Below are positions 54,533 through 63,948 of a DNA stretch of 64,000 bases, piece after piece. The DNA is taken from assembly GCF_900099605.1 (NCBI RefSeq), contig NZ_FNDK01000006.1, positions 84,469 through 148,468 on the forward strand, read 5' to 3'. The stretch comes from Alteribacillus persepolensis. Lineage in GTDB: Bacteria; Bacillota; Bacilli; Bacillales; Marinococcaceae. The stretch's first letter is position 1. Every line of letters starts with the position of its first letter. A program made the translations under genes and the position numbers. A model generated the notes under the pieces. That model did no database searches. It worked only from the letters and a program-made list of their open reading frames with translations, and had not been told where the DNA came from.

Positions 54533-55645
54533 GTGAGTACACTGAAAGGAAAAGCATATTTTCATGAGAAAACAAAAACACTCGCACAACATATACCTAG
54601 ACAGCAAATCGCTGTTATCAAGCATGAAGATATTGATCCAATTGCCGCTGACAGTTTAATTCAAAAACGTGTCAAAGCAGTTGTTAACTTAAAACAGTCG
54701 ATGAGCGGTGCTTTTTTTCATGAGGGTGTGAAACGGCTGTTAGAACATGGAGTAAGAGTGTTTGATGTAAAGAACAGCAGCAATGCTGGTCCTTGGCTGG
54801 AAAACAGAGATGTTTTTATTGAACATGACGTATTGTATGCAGACTATGGCGGGAAGAAATATGTTGTAGGTGAACTCAAAGAGTATGATTTGTCATTTGT
54901 GAAGTTGTTAGAAGAAAAAGGAAGGGGGAATCTTGCTTTAAGATTTGAACAATTCGGCACAAATAGCATTTCATATGCAAAAGAAGATTTGTCACATTTA
55001 TTGGAATGCTGGAGTAACTGGGAAGAAGGCAGTGCGTTTAGGAATCAGGATGTATTGATTGTTATTCGAGGCACAGACTATGAAAAAGACTTAGATTGTA
55101 TTCAAAGGTACTTTGCACATAAAACCGGTAACACTGTACTTATTGCAGTGGACGGTGCTGCAAATACAATGGTGGAAAAAGGACTGCCTCCTGATTATAT
55201 TATTGGGGATATGGATTCGGTTGCTAGCGACATATTACACAGCGGAGCACAGTTAATTGTTCATGAAGGCATGAAGGGAAATTCTCCTGGAATGAAGAGA
55301 GTAAAAGAACATCAATTACGCGCAGACACAGTAAGGTTTATTGGATTAAGTGAAGACGCAGCTATGGCTTTTGCTTTAAAGCAAGGCGCCAAACGTATTT
55401 ATCTTGTCGGCGGCCACCGTGATATGGAGGAGTATTTGAGTAAAGGGAGAAAAGGGATGGGATCTTCTCTGTTAATGAAAATGCTTGCTGGAAGTAAAAT
55501 CGTTGATTTGAAAGGTATCCACTATTTTTATCAGCATACGGGAAAATCATCGGCACTCTTGTGGCAGTTAAAAAAGATATATTACTCGCTGCCGTTTTTA
55601 CGGTCTGCGAAATCCGGCAAGGAAGTGAGGGAAATCAAAGCGTGA
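54533..55645 (+). CDS. steA: SteA-like protein (thiamine pyrophosphokinase-type fold)
   Basis: 370 residues from a GTG at 54533 with AGAAGGGG upstream; a GTG at 54524 is too near the site. The central part (about 185-310) has the thiamine pyrophosphokinase-like pattern VDGAANTMVEKGLPPDYIIGDMDSV and RADTVRF, plus a C-terminal helix that could touch the membrane. This matches the putative cytokinetic ring protein SteA. The next two genes overlap or abut, so this is a three-gene operon. Confidence 0.75.
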   Translation: MSTLKGKAYFHEKTKTLAQHIPRQQIAVIKHEDIDPIAADSLIQKRVKAVVNLKQSMSGAFFHEGVKRLLEHGVRVFDVKNSSNAGPWLENRDVFIEHDVLYADYGGKKYVVGELKEYDLSFVKLLEEKGRGNLALRFEQFGTNSISYAKEDLSHLLECWSNWEEGSAFRNQDVLIVIRGTDYEKDLDCIQRYFAHKTGNTVLIAVDGAANTMVEKGLPPDYIIGDMDSVASDILHSGAQLIVHEGMKGNSPGMKRVKEHQLRADTVRFIGLSEDAAMAFALKQGAKRIYLVGGHRDMEEYLSKGRKGMGSSLLMKMLAGSKIVDLKGIHYFYQHTGKSSALLWQLKKIYYSLPFLRSAKSGKEVREIKA

Positions 55646-56313
55646 GTACCAGCGTTATTATTCCAGCTTACAATGAGGAACAAAATGTAAAGTCAACGCT
55701 GCAAGCATTACGAAAAGCAGGGTGGGCAGAAGAAATCATTGGTGTGAATGATGGAAGTTCGGATGCAACAGGAAAAATTATGGAAAAGTATTGTGATGTA
55801 TCTATTTCTTTTATCAAAAACTATGGAAAAACAGCAGCTGCTAAAGCGGGGTGGCTTGCAAGCAAAGGAAGCTATATTGTGATATTGGATGCTGACTTGC
55901 GTGAAAGCGCTGTTTATGGAGAAAAATTACTGCAGCCTCTTCAAGCGGATAAAGCTGATTTAGTGATTGGGACAGTAATTGGGAGTGGAAGGAACGGGTT
56001 TGGACTAGTGAAAAGAAGAGTACAACGAGTCATTCAACGAAAAAGCGGGCTTTATTTGCGCACTCCTCTTTCTGGCCAGCGTGCATTCAGGCGCCAGCAT
56101 ATAGAACACTACTGCCAGCTAGAAGCCGAGGGATTTGGGCTGGAGACAATGATGACTCTAAAAGCAATATCTGAAGGGTTTACGATAAAAGAGGTGGAAG
56201 TACCATTTGTTCACGACGGAAAAGGCTGGGGCATTCAAGGAATGCTGCATCGCGGCAAGCAATGGCTTGAAGTGGAGAGGTGCTTATGGAAATATGGAAA
56301 ATCCTACTCGTAA
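55642..56313 (+). CDS. Family 2 glycosyltransferase
   Basis: 223 residues from a GTG that overlaps the steA stop (GTGA). GT-A fold: SVIIPAYNEEQNV, VNDGSSDAT and the DxD motif LDADLRES. No membrane span, so it works at the inner face, with an undecaprenyl- or lipid-linked acceptor likely given the next gene. Product unknown. Confidence 0.85.
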   Translation: MSTSVIIPAYNEEQNVKSTLQALRKAGWAEEIIGVNDGSSDATGKIMEKYCDVSISFIKNYGKTAAAKAGWLASKGSYIVILDADLRESAVYGEKLLQPLQADKADLVIGTVIGSGRNGFGLVKRRVQRVIQRKSGLYLRTPLSGQRAFRRQHIEHYCQLEAEGFGLETMMTLKAISEGFTIKEVEVPFVHDGKGWGIQGMLHRGKQWLEVERCLWKYGKSYS

Positions 56314-57098
56314 CGGGTGCTGTTTTGGGTGCTTGGCCAATGATTAAGTACGTTTCGCTGCGCCGTAAATGGACAGCTGTTAATTTTCAGAACAACAAAA
56401 TACCATACACACTAGGTTTTTTGTTGTTTTTCTATACGATATGTTTAACAACGTTTGTATATCCTGTGGAAAATCAAGCGGCATTTTTTATATACATCAG
56501 TGGCGTATGGGCAGCAGGATGGATGGATGATACGCTCGGCACTGCTTTTCCCAAAGGAATAAAAGGACATATTCGCTACTTTGTCAAACACAAAGAATGG
56601 ACAACGGGATTAAGCAAAATTGTCCTTATTGTATTGGTTTCTGCCCTAACCCTTTACTTGACAGAAAATACGTTCAGCTTTTTTATGATTGTGCATTTTA
56701 TAGTGTTTGTACTATCGCCTCATGTTTGCAACTCTTTTGATACACGTCCTTTACGAGTGTGGAAATGGACGGTGCTGCATTTGTTGATATTACTCTTGTT
56801 TGTTCCTGTTTTGTCATCCGCTGCGATCGTATATTATATCCTTTTGGCTGTCGGCATATGGGGATACCTAGAAATGAAAAAGAAAGCGATGCTTGGAGAC
56901 AATGGTGCCGCTTTAGCAGGAGGATTCATTGCCTGGTGGAGCATTCATGCAGCTTCATTCAGCTATCAATTACTGTTAGCTGCCGCGCTATTAGCTATCA
57001 CATATGCTGCTGAGAAAGTATCTCTTCACGCTTTCATCAAAAATGTCCGTATTCTAAAATATATTGATTATTGGGGAAGAAAGGAAGGATTTGAATAG
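56286..57098 (+). CDS. Family 4 glycosyltransferase, MraY/WecA-like
   Basis: 270 residues from the ATG at 56286 behind GGAGAGG, overlapping the GT2 end. About eight membrane spans. The signature aspartates are in AGWMDDTLG, and LGDNGAALAGG matches the LGDNGAN-type loop. It probably moves a sugar phosphate to undecaprenyl phosphate. It is shorter than typical MraY. With steA and the GT2 it could start a surface glycan. Confidence 0.8.
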   Translation: MEIWKILLVTGAVLGAWPMIKYVSLRRKWTAVNFQNNKIPYTLGFLLFFYTICLTTFVYPVENQAAFFIYISGVWAAGWMDDTLGTAFPKGIKGHIRYFVKHKEWTTGLSKIVLIVLVSALTLYLTENTFSFFMIVHFIVFVLSPHVCNSFDTRPLRVWKWTVLHLLILLLFVPVLSSAAIVYYILLAVGIWGYLEMKKKAMLGDNGAALAGGFIAWWSIHAASFSYQLLLAAALLAITYAAEKVSLHAFIKNVRILKYIDYWGRKEGFE

Positions 57099-57101
57099 CA
57101 A

Positions 57102-57135
57102 AACAGGTTGATTCAATGAGTTGAATCAACCTGTT
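57102..57135. terminator. Bidirectional terminator between the GT4 gene and yqzF
   Basis: CAGGTTGATTCAA and TTGAATCAACCTG are perfect arms of 13 bases around TGAG. The end of yqzF is encoded inside the hairpin. Confidence 0.85.
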
Positions 57136-57394
57136 CCTTGTCATTAGAGCCGGTTGGTGCTGGTTTTGTCTCGTAATGAATCTCTACTTTCTTATTTTTT
57201 CGGTCACGGTAAAAGACGAACCCAGATATAAACCAAATACCAAAAACAAGCAGCAGTAAACCGCTTAAAAACTGCATCCATAAAAATGGAAAAGGCGGAT
57301 GTAAAACTTGAAAAAGCATGTCTCTCATTAATTTTATTCCTAAAACGGCTAAAAAACCTGGTATAACTAAAACTAATAAAGCAATAACCCGCAT
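57113..57394 (-). CDS. yqzF: YqzF family membrane protein (DUF2627)
   Basis: 93 residues from the ATG at 57394 behind AGGGGAG. Two membrane helices (VIALLVLVIPGFLAVLGIKLM and FLSGLLLLVFGIWFISGFVFY) and a charged tail with KKNKKVEIHYE. DUF2627/YqzF lies beside the bkd genes in Bacillus. Function unknown. Confidence 0.85.
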   Translation of the reverse strand: MRVIALLVLVIPGFLAVLGIKLMRDMLFQVLHPPFPFLWMQFLSGLLLLVFGIWFISGFVFYRDRKNKKVEIHYETKPAPTGSNDKEQVDSTH

Positions 57395-57837
57395 TCTCGA
57401 CTCCCCTATGTTATTAATCATTCTATCATAATGTGAAAAGATATACGTTCATCGCATTTTATATCTGTACAAGCATTGATTCCTGCTTAAAAAGTCTCTC
57501 TTGTGCATTTCTCACTGACAGACGAGCATAACCAATATTAAATTGCTCCCTGCGTTTTATTCGAAAAACCTTCGCACACTGCGAGATAACATCTCTGCCT
57601 CAAGGTGTTTTCGCTTTCTTTATTGTACGATACCTCGTTTTATTTGTCCAAATCATAAAGGAAAGACGATATTTGTATCAAGCAAAAGAAAAGCAGAAAA
57701 TCGGCTGTGAATAAAAGCAAGCCGAAGTGTTTGTCATGATACAGGACTTTTTAAATATGTTTCTCTATTTATGAGAAACATGTTTAACGTACAACAGAAT
57801 ATACTTATAACAGGAATATCTAAGGGGGCGCTGCTAC
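57395..57837. other. Gap between yqzF and bcd
   Basis: 443 bases, no gene. No sigma-54 -24/-12 element (TGGCAC-N5-TTGC) is seen. A perfect 9-bp inverted repeat is at 57757-57781. A GCCGAAGTGT segment at 57721 recalls a similar one at 19507. Confidence 0.45.
57757..57781. promoter_or_regulatory. Candidate operator upstream of the bcd-bkd operon
   Basis: ATGTTTCTC-N7-GAGAAACAT, about 57 bases before the bcd GTG. Could bind a repressor, or be a leader hairpin. Confidence 0.4.
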
Positions 57838-58941
57838 GTGAAGGTATTCAGTAAAATGGAACAATATGATTATGAACAAGTTATTGTGTGCCAAGATAAG
57901 GCTTCTCGTTTAAAAGCAATGATTGTTATTCATAACACTACCCTTGGTCCTGCGTTAGGCGGCACGAGAATGTGGCCATATGATACAGAAGAAGCAGCAT
58001 TTGAAGATGCACTGCGCCTGGCAAAAGGAATGACTTATAAAAATGCCGCGGCTGGATTGAATTTAGGAGGCGGCAAAGCAGTCATTATAGGAGATCCTCG
58101 CAAAGACAAAAATGAAGAAATGTTTCGAGTATTTGGGCGTTTTATTGAAGGATTAAATGGACGTTATATCACTGCTGAAGACGTTGGGACAACAGTAGAA
58201 GACATGGATATTATCCATCATGAAACAAACTTTGTAACAGGTATTTCCCCAGCATTTGGTGCGAGCGGGAACCCATCTCCAGTAACGGCATATGGTGTGT
58301 ATGTCGGAATAAAAGCAGCAGCCAATGAAGCTTTTGGATCTGATCATTTAAACGGCAAAACAATTGCTGTTCAAGGGGTAGGAAGTGTTGCCTACCATTT
58401 ATGCAAGCGTTTGCATGATGAAGGTGCACGGCTGGTGGTGACGGATATACAGAAGGAATCTGTGCAGCGAGCGGAGAATGAATTTGGTGCAAAGGCGGTG
58501 GCCCCTGAGGATATATACGATGTTTCATGTGATATATTCAGCCCTTGTGCTTTAGGAGCAGTCATTAATGATGATACAATAGACAGGATACAAACAAAGG
58601 TTGTTGCTGGAGCAGCAAATAATCAGCTGCAGCTGGATAAACATGGCGAACACCTTTATAAGAAAGGAATTGTGTATGCCCCCGATTATGTAATTAACGC
58701 TGGCGGTGTTATGAACGTAGCTGATGAGCTGAATGGGTATAATAGGGAGCGCGCGATGAAAAAAGTGGAAAGTGTTTATGATAACCTAAAAAAAGTATTT
58801 GCTATCTCAAAACGTGATAATATCCCAACGTCACTAGCTGCTGACCGATTAGCTGAAGAGAGAATAGAGAAAATGAAACATGCACGCACATCGTTTCTGC
58901 GAAGCGAGCGTCATATTTTGAGCAGACGGTTCTCAGGGTGA
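57838..58941 (+). CDS. bcd: Leucine dehydrogenase
   Basis: 367 residues from a GTG behind AAGGGGGC. NAD-dependent oxidative deamination of Leu, Ile and Val. The catalytic lysine is in [18 protein letters not shown] is conserved, and the NAD fold is [12 protein letters not shown]. It gives the branched-chain 2-oxo acids used by the complex encoded downstream. The 202-base gap to lpdV could hold a second promoter. Confidence 0.95.
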   Translation: MKVFSKMEQYDYEQVIVCQDKASRLKAMIVIHNTTLGPALGGTRMWPYDTEEAAFEDALRLAKGMTYKNAAAGLNLGGGKAVIIGDPRKDKNEEMFRVFGRFIEGLNGRYITAEDVGTTVEDMDIIHHETNFVTGISPAFGASGNPSPVTAYGVYVGIKAAANEAFGSDHLNGKTIAVQGVGSVAYHLCKRLHDEGARLVVTDIQKESVQRAENEFGAKAVAPEDIYDVSCDIFSPCALGAVINDDTIDRIQTKVVAGAANNQLQLDKHGEHLYKKGIVYAPDYVINAGGVMNVADELNGYNRERAMKKVESVYDNLKKVFAISKRDNIPTSLAADRLAEERIEKMKHARTSFLRSERHILSRRFSG

Positions 58942-59143
58942 ACACAGACAATTATTCGAGAATTATGTGATAAAGCCAAAAAAGTTACTGATTCAGTAGA
59001 ATCATGATGTTTTACATGGTACTGTTTTAGATAGAATCATGTAATGTAGAAGTGAAAGTGTGTTGTTTTTTCATTCACTTGAGATAAAAATGGTTAGGTG
59101 TGGAGATATGCATGTTTTGCTATCTTAACAAGGAGGGAAAATT

Positions 59144-60565
59144 ATGCCTAAAGAATATGACCTGGTCATATTAGGTGCTGGTACAGGCGGGTACGTAGCA
59201 GCCATTAAAGCTGCCAAAGCGGGATTAAAAACGGCTATTGTAGAGAAAGAAAAGGTCGGTGGAACATGTCTACATAGAGGCTGTATTCCAAGTAAATCGT
59301 TATTAAAAAGCGCAGAGATGCATGCGTTAATGAAAGATAGTGACAAATATGGGATTGCGGTTAATGATGTAACCTTGCATTTTGATAAAGTCCAGCAGCG
59401 AAAAAACCAAGTTGTAGAGCAGCTATACCAAGGTGTGCAAGCATTAATGGCAAAAGGTGACATTGATATATACCAAGGGCACGGAAGAATATTAGGTCCT
59501 TCTATTTTTTCACCAACAGCAGGAACAGTATCGATAGAAATGAACAATAAATCCGAAAATGTCATGCTTCTGCCCAAAAACTTGATGGTTGCGACAGGAT
59601 CAAAGCCGCGTGAACTCCCGGGATTGCGTGCAAATGGAGAGAACATATTAACATCAGATGAAGCACTGCAGTTAAAGGAGCTTCCTTCATCCATTGTCAT
59701 TATCGGAGGAGGGGTCATCGGGATAGAATGGGCCTCTATGTTATCAGATTTTGATGTAGATGTGACGGTGTTAGAAAATGCGGAGCGTATTTTGCCAGGT
59801 GAAGACGCAGCTATTTCAAAAGAGATGACAAAACAATTAATGAGACGGGGGATTCGTATTGTCACTTCTGCCAACGTAGAATCAGAAAGCTGCCGCATCG
59901 GCGAACACGTCAGCATTTCTGCTGCGGTAGAAGGAAAGAAAGAGACATTTGCAGCAGAGAAGCTGCTGTTATCTGTTGGCAGGAAGGCCAATGTGGAAGA
60001 TATCGGCCTCGAAAATACAAATATTGAAGTCGAGAATGGTTTTATAAAAACAAATGCCTATTATCAAACGAAAGAATCTCATATATATGCAATTGGTGAT
60101 GTTATCGGTGGAATGCAGCTTGCGCATGTTGCGTCGAAAGAGGGAGCTGTTGCTGTAGATCATATAACAAACAAAAAACCTTTTATTCTTGATGAGCAGT
60201 CAATACCACGGTGTACTTACAGCAGGCCGGAGACAGCCAGTGTAGGGTTAACAGAAGAGCAAGCCAAACAAAAAGGTCTCGATGTAAAAACAGGTATTTT
60301 TTCTTTTCAAGCTATTGGAAAAGCTGTTATTGAAGGAAATACGGATGGGTTTGTGAAGTTGATTGCTGACAAGCAAACCGATGATCTGTTAGGAGTGCAT
60401 ATGATTGGTTCTCGCGTCACCGAGTTAATTTCTGAAGCATCTTTGGCAAAGGTTGTTGATGCATCAGCTTTTGAAGTGGCAGAAACGATACATCCTCATC
60501 CGTCCTTGTCAGAGATTATAGGAGAAAGTGCTCTGAGTGCAGATGGAAAGGCAATTCATTCTTAA
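59144..60565 (+). CDS. lpdV: Dihydrolipoyl dehydrogenase (E3) of the branched-chain complex
   Basis: 473 residues behind AAGGAGG. FAD motif GAGTGGYVAAI, redox disulfide GGTCLHRGCIPSK, NAD motif IGGGVIGIEWASM, and the C-terminal His-Glu pair in HPHPSLSEI. It reoxidises lipoyl groups on BkdB. Confidence 0.95.
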   Translation: MPKEYDLVILGAGTGGYVAAIKAAKAGLKTAIVEKEKVGGTCLHRGCIPSKSLLKSAEMHALMKDSDKYGIAVNDVTLHFDKVQQRKNQVVEQLYQGVQALMAKGDIDIYQGHGRILGPSIFSPTAGTVSIEMNNKSENVMLLPKNLMVATGSKPRELPGLRANGENILTSDEALQLKELPSSIVIIGGGVIGIEWASMLSDFDVDVTVLENAERILPGEDAAISKEMTKQLMRRGIRIVTSANVESESCRIGEHVSISAAVEGKKETFAAEKLLLSVGRKANVEDIGLENTNIEVENGFIKTNAYYQTKESHIYAIGDVIGGMQLAHVASKEGAVAVDHITNKKPFILDEQSIPRCTYSRPETASVGLTEEQAKQKGLDVKTGIFSFQAIGKAVIEGNTDGFVKLIADKQTDDLLGVHMIGSRVTELISEASLAKVVDASAFEVAETIHPHPSLSEIIGESALSADGKAIHS

Positions 60566-60585
60566 ATTTGTAAAGGGGGTATTCC

Positions 60586-61593
60586 ATGACCTCAACGAAG
60601 CATGAACAACTTGGTTTGTCGAACGAGCAAGTGATGGAAATGTATAAAACAATGTTATTAGCCAGGAAATTAGATGAACGTATGTGGCTGTTAAACCGGG
60701 CAGGGAAAATTCCTTTTGTTGTTTCTTGTCAAGGCCAGGAAGCAGCACAAGTAGGCGCAGCGATGGCGCTAAATAGAGATATAGACTATATTCTCCCTTA
60801 TTATCGTGATATGGGGATGGTGTTAAGTTTTGGCATGACAGGAAAGGATTTAATGATGGCAAGTTTTGCAAAGGCCGATGATCCTAATTCAGGCGGCCGG
60901 CAAATGCCTGGGCATTTTGGGCAAAAGAGCAACCGAATTGTTACTGGGTCTTCCCCAGTTACCACCCAAGTGCCTCACGCAGTTGGCATAGCTTTAGCAG
61001 CAAAGATGGAAAAGAAAGAATTTGTGACATTAACGACATTTGGTGAAGGATCATCGAACCAAGGCGACTTTCACGAGGGAGCTAATTTTGCTGGTGTTCA
61101 TAAGCTGCCTGTTATTTTGATGTGTGAAAATAACAAGTATGCTATTTCTGTTCCAATTGATAAACAACTTGCATGTGAGAATGTATCAGATAGGGCTGCA
61201 GGCTACGGTATGCCTGGTTTTACAATTGATGGCAATGATCCGTTAGCTGTATATGAAGCAGTAAAGAAGGCTAGAGACCGTGCTGTAAACGGTGAAGGTC
61301 CTACACTGATTGAAACCGTTTCGTATCGGTTAACTCCGCATTCGAGTGATGATGATGACCGCTCTTATCGAACGAAAGAGGAAGTAGAAGAGGCAAAAAA
61401 ACACGATGCTGTTCATATGTTTGCTGCTTATTTAAGAGATACAAAGATACTAACGGATGAAAAAGAAGAAGCTCTGTTAGAAGATATTAACAATCAAATA
61501 GATGAAGCAACAGAAGCTGCCGAGAAGGCGCCGTATGCTGCAGCTGAGTCAGTATTCGGGCATGTGTATGATGAAAAGGATGGTGAACACTGA
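60586..61593 (+). CDS. bkdAA: Branched-chain 2-oxoacid dehydrogenase E1 alpha
   Basis: 335 residues behind AAAGGGGG. Thiamine diphosphate region GEGSSNQGDFHEGANFAGVHKLPV...ENN, and the phosphorylation-loop-like YRLTPHSSDDDDRSYR. It decarboxylates the oxo acid with BkdAB. TGA overlaps the bkdAB ATG by one base. Confidence 0.95.
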   Translation: MTSTKHEQLGLSNEQVMEMYKTMLLARKLDERMWLLNRAGKIPFVVSCQGQEAAQVGAAMALNRDIDYILPYYRDMGMVLSFGMTGKDLMMASFAKADDPNSGGRQMPGHFGQKSNRIVTGSSPVTTQVPHAVGIALAAKMEKKEFVTLTTFGEGSSNQGDFHEGANFAGVHKLPVILMCENNKYAISVPIDKQLACENVSDRAAGYGMPGFTIDGNDPLAVYEAVKKARDRAVNGEGPTLIETVSYRLTPHSSDDDDRSYRTKEEVEEAKKHDAVHMFAAYLRDTKILTDEKEEALLEDINNQIDEATEAAEKAPYAAAESVFGHVYDEKDGEH

Positions 61594-62576
61594 TGCCAGT
61601 ATTGTCTTACATCCAGGCAGTCACAGCAGCGCTGCGTGAAGAAATGCAGCGTGATGACAAAGTGTTTGTTTTAGGTGAAGACGTTGGAGCAAAGGGAGGT
61701 GTTTTTCGCGCCACGGAAGGGTTGTTTGCAGAATTCGGCGAGGAGAGAGTCATTGATACGCCATTGGCTGAATCAGCTATCGCTGGTGTGGGAATTGGTG
61801 CGGCAATGTATGGCATGAGACCTGTTGCTGAAATGCAATTTGCCGACTTTATTATGCCGGCGGTGAACCAAATTGTTTCAGAGGCTGCTAAAATACGCTA
61901 CCGGTCTAATAATGACTGGGATTGCCCGATTACGATTCGAGCACCATATGGTGGAGGAGTACACGGCGCGCTGTATCACTCTCAATCTGTAGAAGCACTC
62001 TTTGCTAATACCCCCGGATTAAAAATTGTGATGCCTTCGACTCCCTATGATGTAAAGGGTTTATTAAAGGCAGCGATTCGCGACCCGGACCCCGTTTTAT
62101 TTTTTGAACACAAGCGGGCATATCGGTTAATTAAAGGCGAGGTGCCAGAAGAAGACTATACGCTTCCGATTGGTAAAGCCGATGTGAAAAAAGAAGGCGA
62201 AGATGTGACAGTTATCAGCTACGGCCTCTGTCTTCATTTTGCACTCGAAGCGGCGGAAAAGCTGGAGAAAGAAGGTATTTCGACAGAGATACTGGATTTA
62301 AGAACGGTTTATCCGCTGGACAAAGATTCTATTATTCGTGCTGTATCCAAAACAGGCAAAGCATTGCTTGTTACAGAAGACAACAAAGAAGGAAGTGTGA
62401 TGGGCGAGGTAGCTGCGATTATTGCTGAGCATTGTCTGTTTGACTTAGATGCCCCCATTCAGCGGCTCGCAGCTCCAGATGTGCCGGCTATGCCTTATGC
62501 TCCTGCCATGGAACAACATTTTATGGTCAACCCCGATAAAGTAGAAGCAGCAATCCGAGATTTAGCAGAGTTTTGA
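61593..62576 (+). CDS. bkdAB: Branched-chain 2-oxoacid dehydrogenase E1 beta
   Basis: 327 residues. LGEDVGAKGGVFRAT, DTPLAESAIAGVGIGAA and the IRAPYGGGVHG loop are the family blocks; C-terminal transketolase-type domain from about 200. One-base overlap with bkdAA. Confidence 0.95.
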   Translation: MPVLSYIQAVTAALREEMQRDDKVFVLGEDVGAKGGVFRATEGLFAEFGEERVIDTPLAESAIAGVGIGAAMYGMRPVAEMQFADFIMPAVNQIVSEAAKIRYRSNNDWDCPITIRAPYGGGVHGALYHSQSVEALFANTPGLKIVMPSTPYDVKGLLKAAIRDPDPVLFFEHKRAYRLIKGEVPEEDYTLPIGKADVKKEGEDVTVISYGLCLHFALEAAEKLEKEGISTEILDLRTVYPLDKDSIIRAVSKTGKALLVTEDNKEGSVMGEVAAIIAEHCLFDLDAPIQRLAAPDVPAMPYAPAMEQHFMVNPDKVEAAIRDLAEF

Positions 62577-62589
62577 AAGGAGGAGCACT

Positions 62590-63855
62590 GTGGTCGAAAA
62601 AATTCATATGCCGCAATTAGGTGAAAGTGTAACAGAGGGCACTATTACGAAATGGCTGGTAGAGCCGGGAGATACTGTTCGTAAATATGATCCGATAGCA
62701 GAAGTGACGACAGATAAAGTAAATGCGGAGATTCCTTCTTCTTACGCCGGTACAATCACTGAAATTGTTGCGAAAGAAGATGAAACCGTACAAGTCGGTG
62801 AATTAATTTGCTATATGGACATCGATAATGAAGCAGCACAGGCTGCACCCAGCGAAACAGATAAACAAGTCGAAACAAAAGCAGGGACAGTGGAAGACAC
62901 AGAAAAGAACGAATCCATGAAAACACGTTATTCTCCGGTCGTTATGAGACTGTCACAGGAGCATGACATCGATTTGTCCACTGTAGCCGGAAGTGGCAGA
63001 AGTGGAAGAATTACAAGAAAAGATATAGAAAAAGTTATTTCTGCTAAGCAGAGTGCGGGTTCACCGGAAAAGAGCGATGCAGAACATGAACAAGAAACAT
63101 CCAGCGTACCAACTTATCGTACAAAGCCAGCAGAAGTCCCGGCAGCCGAAGCATCTGATACAGAAATTCCGCTTAGTACGGCGAGAAAAGCGATTGCGGC
63201 TAATATGGTGAAAAGCAAGCACGATATTCCTCACGCGTGGATGATGGTGGAAGCGGATGTGACAAACCTTGTTCAATATAGAAACAAAATAAAAGATGAA
63301 TTCAAACGGAAAGAAGGCTTTTCACTTACATTTCTTCCGTTTTTCATAAAAGCGGTCGTGGAAGCCTTAAAAGAGTATCCAGAGGTAAACTCTGTATGGG
63401 GCGGAGACAAAATTATTCAAAAGAACAATATTCACATTTCTATTGCTGTTGGAACAGAAGATGCGTTATACGTCCCTGTTATTAAACATGCGGATGAAAA
63501 AAGTATTAAGGGTATTGCCAGGGAAATGAAAGATCTAGTACAAAAAGTTCAACGCGGCACGATTCAAAGTGATGAGATGAAAGGTGGTACATTTACAGTC
63601 AATAACACTGGTTCTTTTGGCTCCATCCAATCTGTACCAATTATCAACTATCCACAAGCAGCGATATTATCTGTTGAATCCATTGTGAAAAAGCCAATTG
63701 TAATGGAGGGCGACATGATTGCGATTAGAAGCATGGTCAACCTTTGCTTATCGCTTGACCATCGCATATTGGATGGGCTTATCTGCGGCAAATTCTTAGG
63801 CAGAATCAAAGAAAGATTGGAAACCTTTGATAAAGAGATGCAAAGCATCTATTAG
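62590..63855 (+). CDS. bkdB: Branched-chain 2-oxoacid dehydrogenase E2 (dihydrolipoyl acyltransferase)
   Basis: 421 residues from a GTG behind AAAGGAGGAG. One lipoyl domain with the modified Lys in EVTTDKVNAE (near residue 44), a peripheral-subunit-binding domain (RYSPVVMRLSQEHDIDLS...GSGRSGRITRKDIE) and the catalytic domain with SLDHRILDG near the end. The lipoyl group depends on the LipM pathway encoded at 22952. Confidence 0.95.
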   Translation: MVEKIHMPQLGESVTEGTITKWLVEPGDTVRKYDPIAEVTTDKVNAEIPSSYAGTITEIVAKEDETVQVGELICYMDIDNEAAQAAPSETDKQVETKAGTVEDTEKNESMKTRYSPVVMRLSQEHDIDLSTVAGSGRSGRITRKDIEKVISAKQSAGSPEKSDAEHEQETSSVPTYRTKPAEVPAAEASDTEIPLSTARKAIAANMVKSKHDIPHAWMMVEADVTNLVQYRNKIKDEFKRKEGFSLTFLPFFIKAVVEALKEYPEVNSVWGGDKIIQKNNIHISIAVGTEDALYVPVIKHADEKSIKGIAREMKDLVQKVQRGTIQSDEMKGGTFTVNNTGSFGSIQSVPIINYPQAAILSVESIVKKPIVMEGDMIAIRSMVNLCLSLDHRILDGLICGKFLGRIKERLETFDKEMQSIY

Positions 63856-63888
63856 CATGAAAAAGGGGCTGTATCAAAAGCCCTTAAC

Positions 63889-63938
63889 GTAAAATACCAT
63901 GGACGCCATCCCTCCAGATGGTGACCATGGTATTTTTT
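63889..63938. terminator. Large hairpin after bkdB
   Basis: AAATACCATGG with CCATGGTATTT, and inner CCATC with GATGG; T run on the plus strand. Probably ends the bkd transcript or belongs to the IS. Confidence 0.7.
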
Positions 63939-63948
63939 AAAAGCCAGC

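Noticed and set aside
57480..57837. Sigma-54 promoter before bcd
   Set aside because: No TGGCAC-N5-TTGC element at any acceptable mismatch level.
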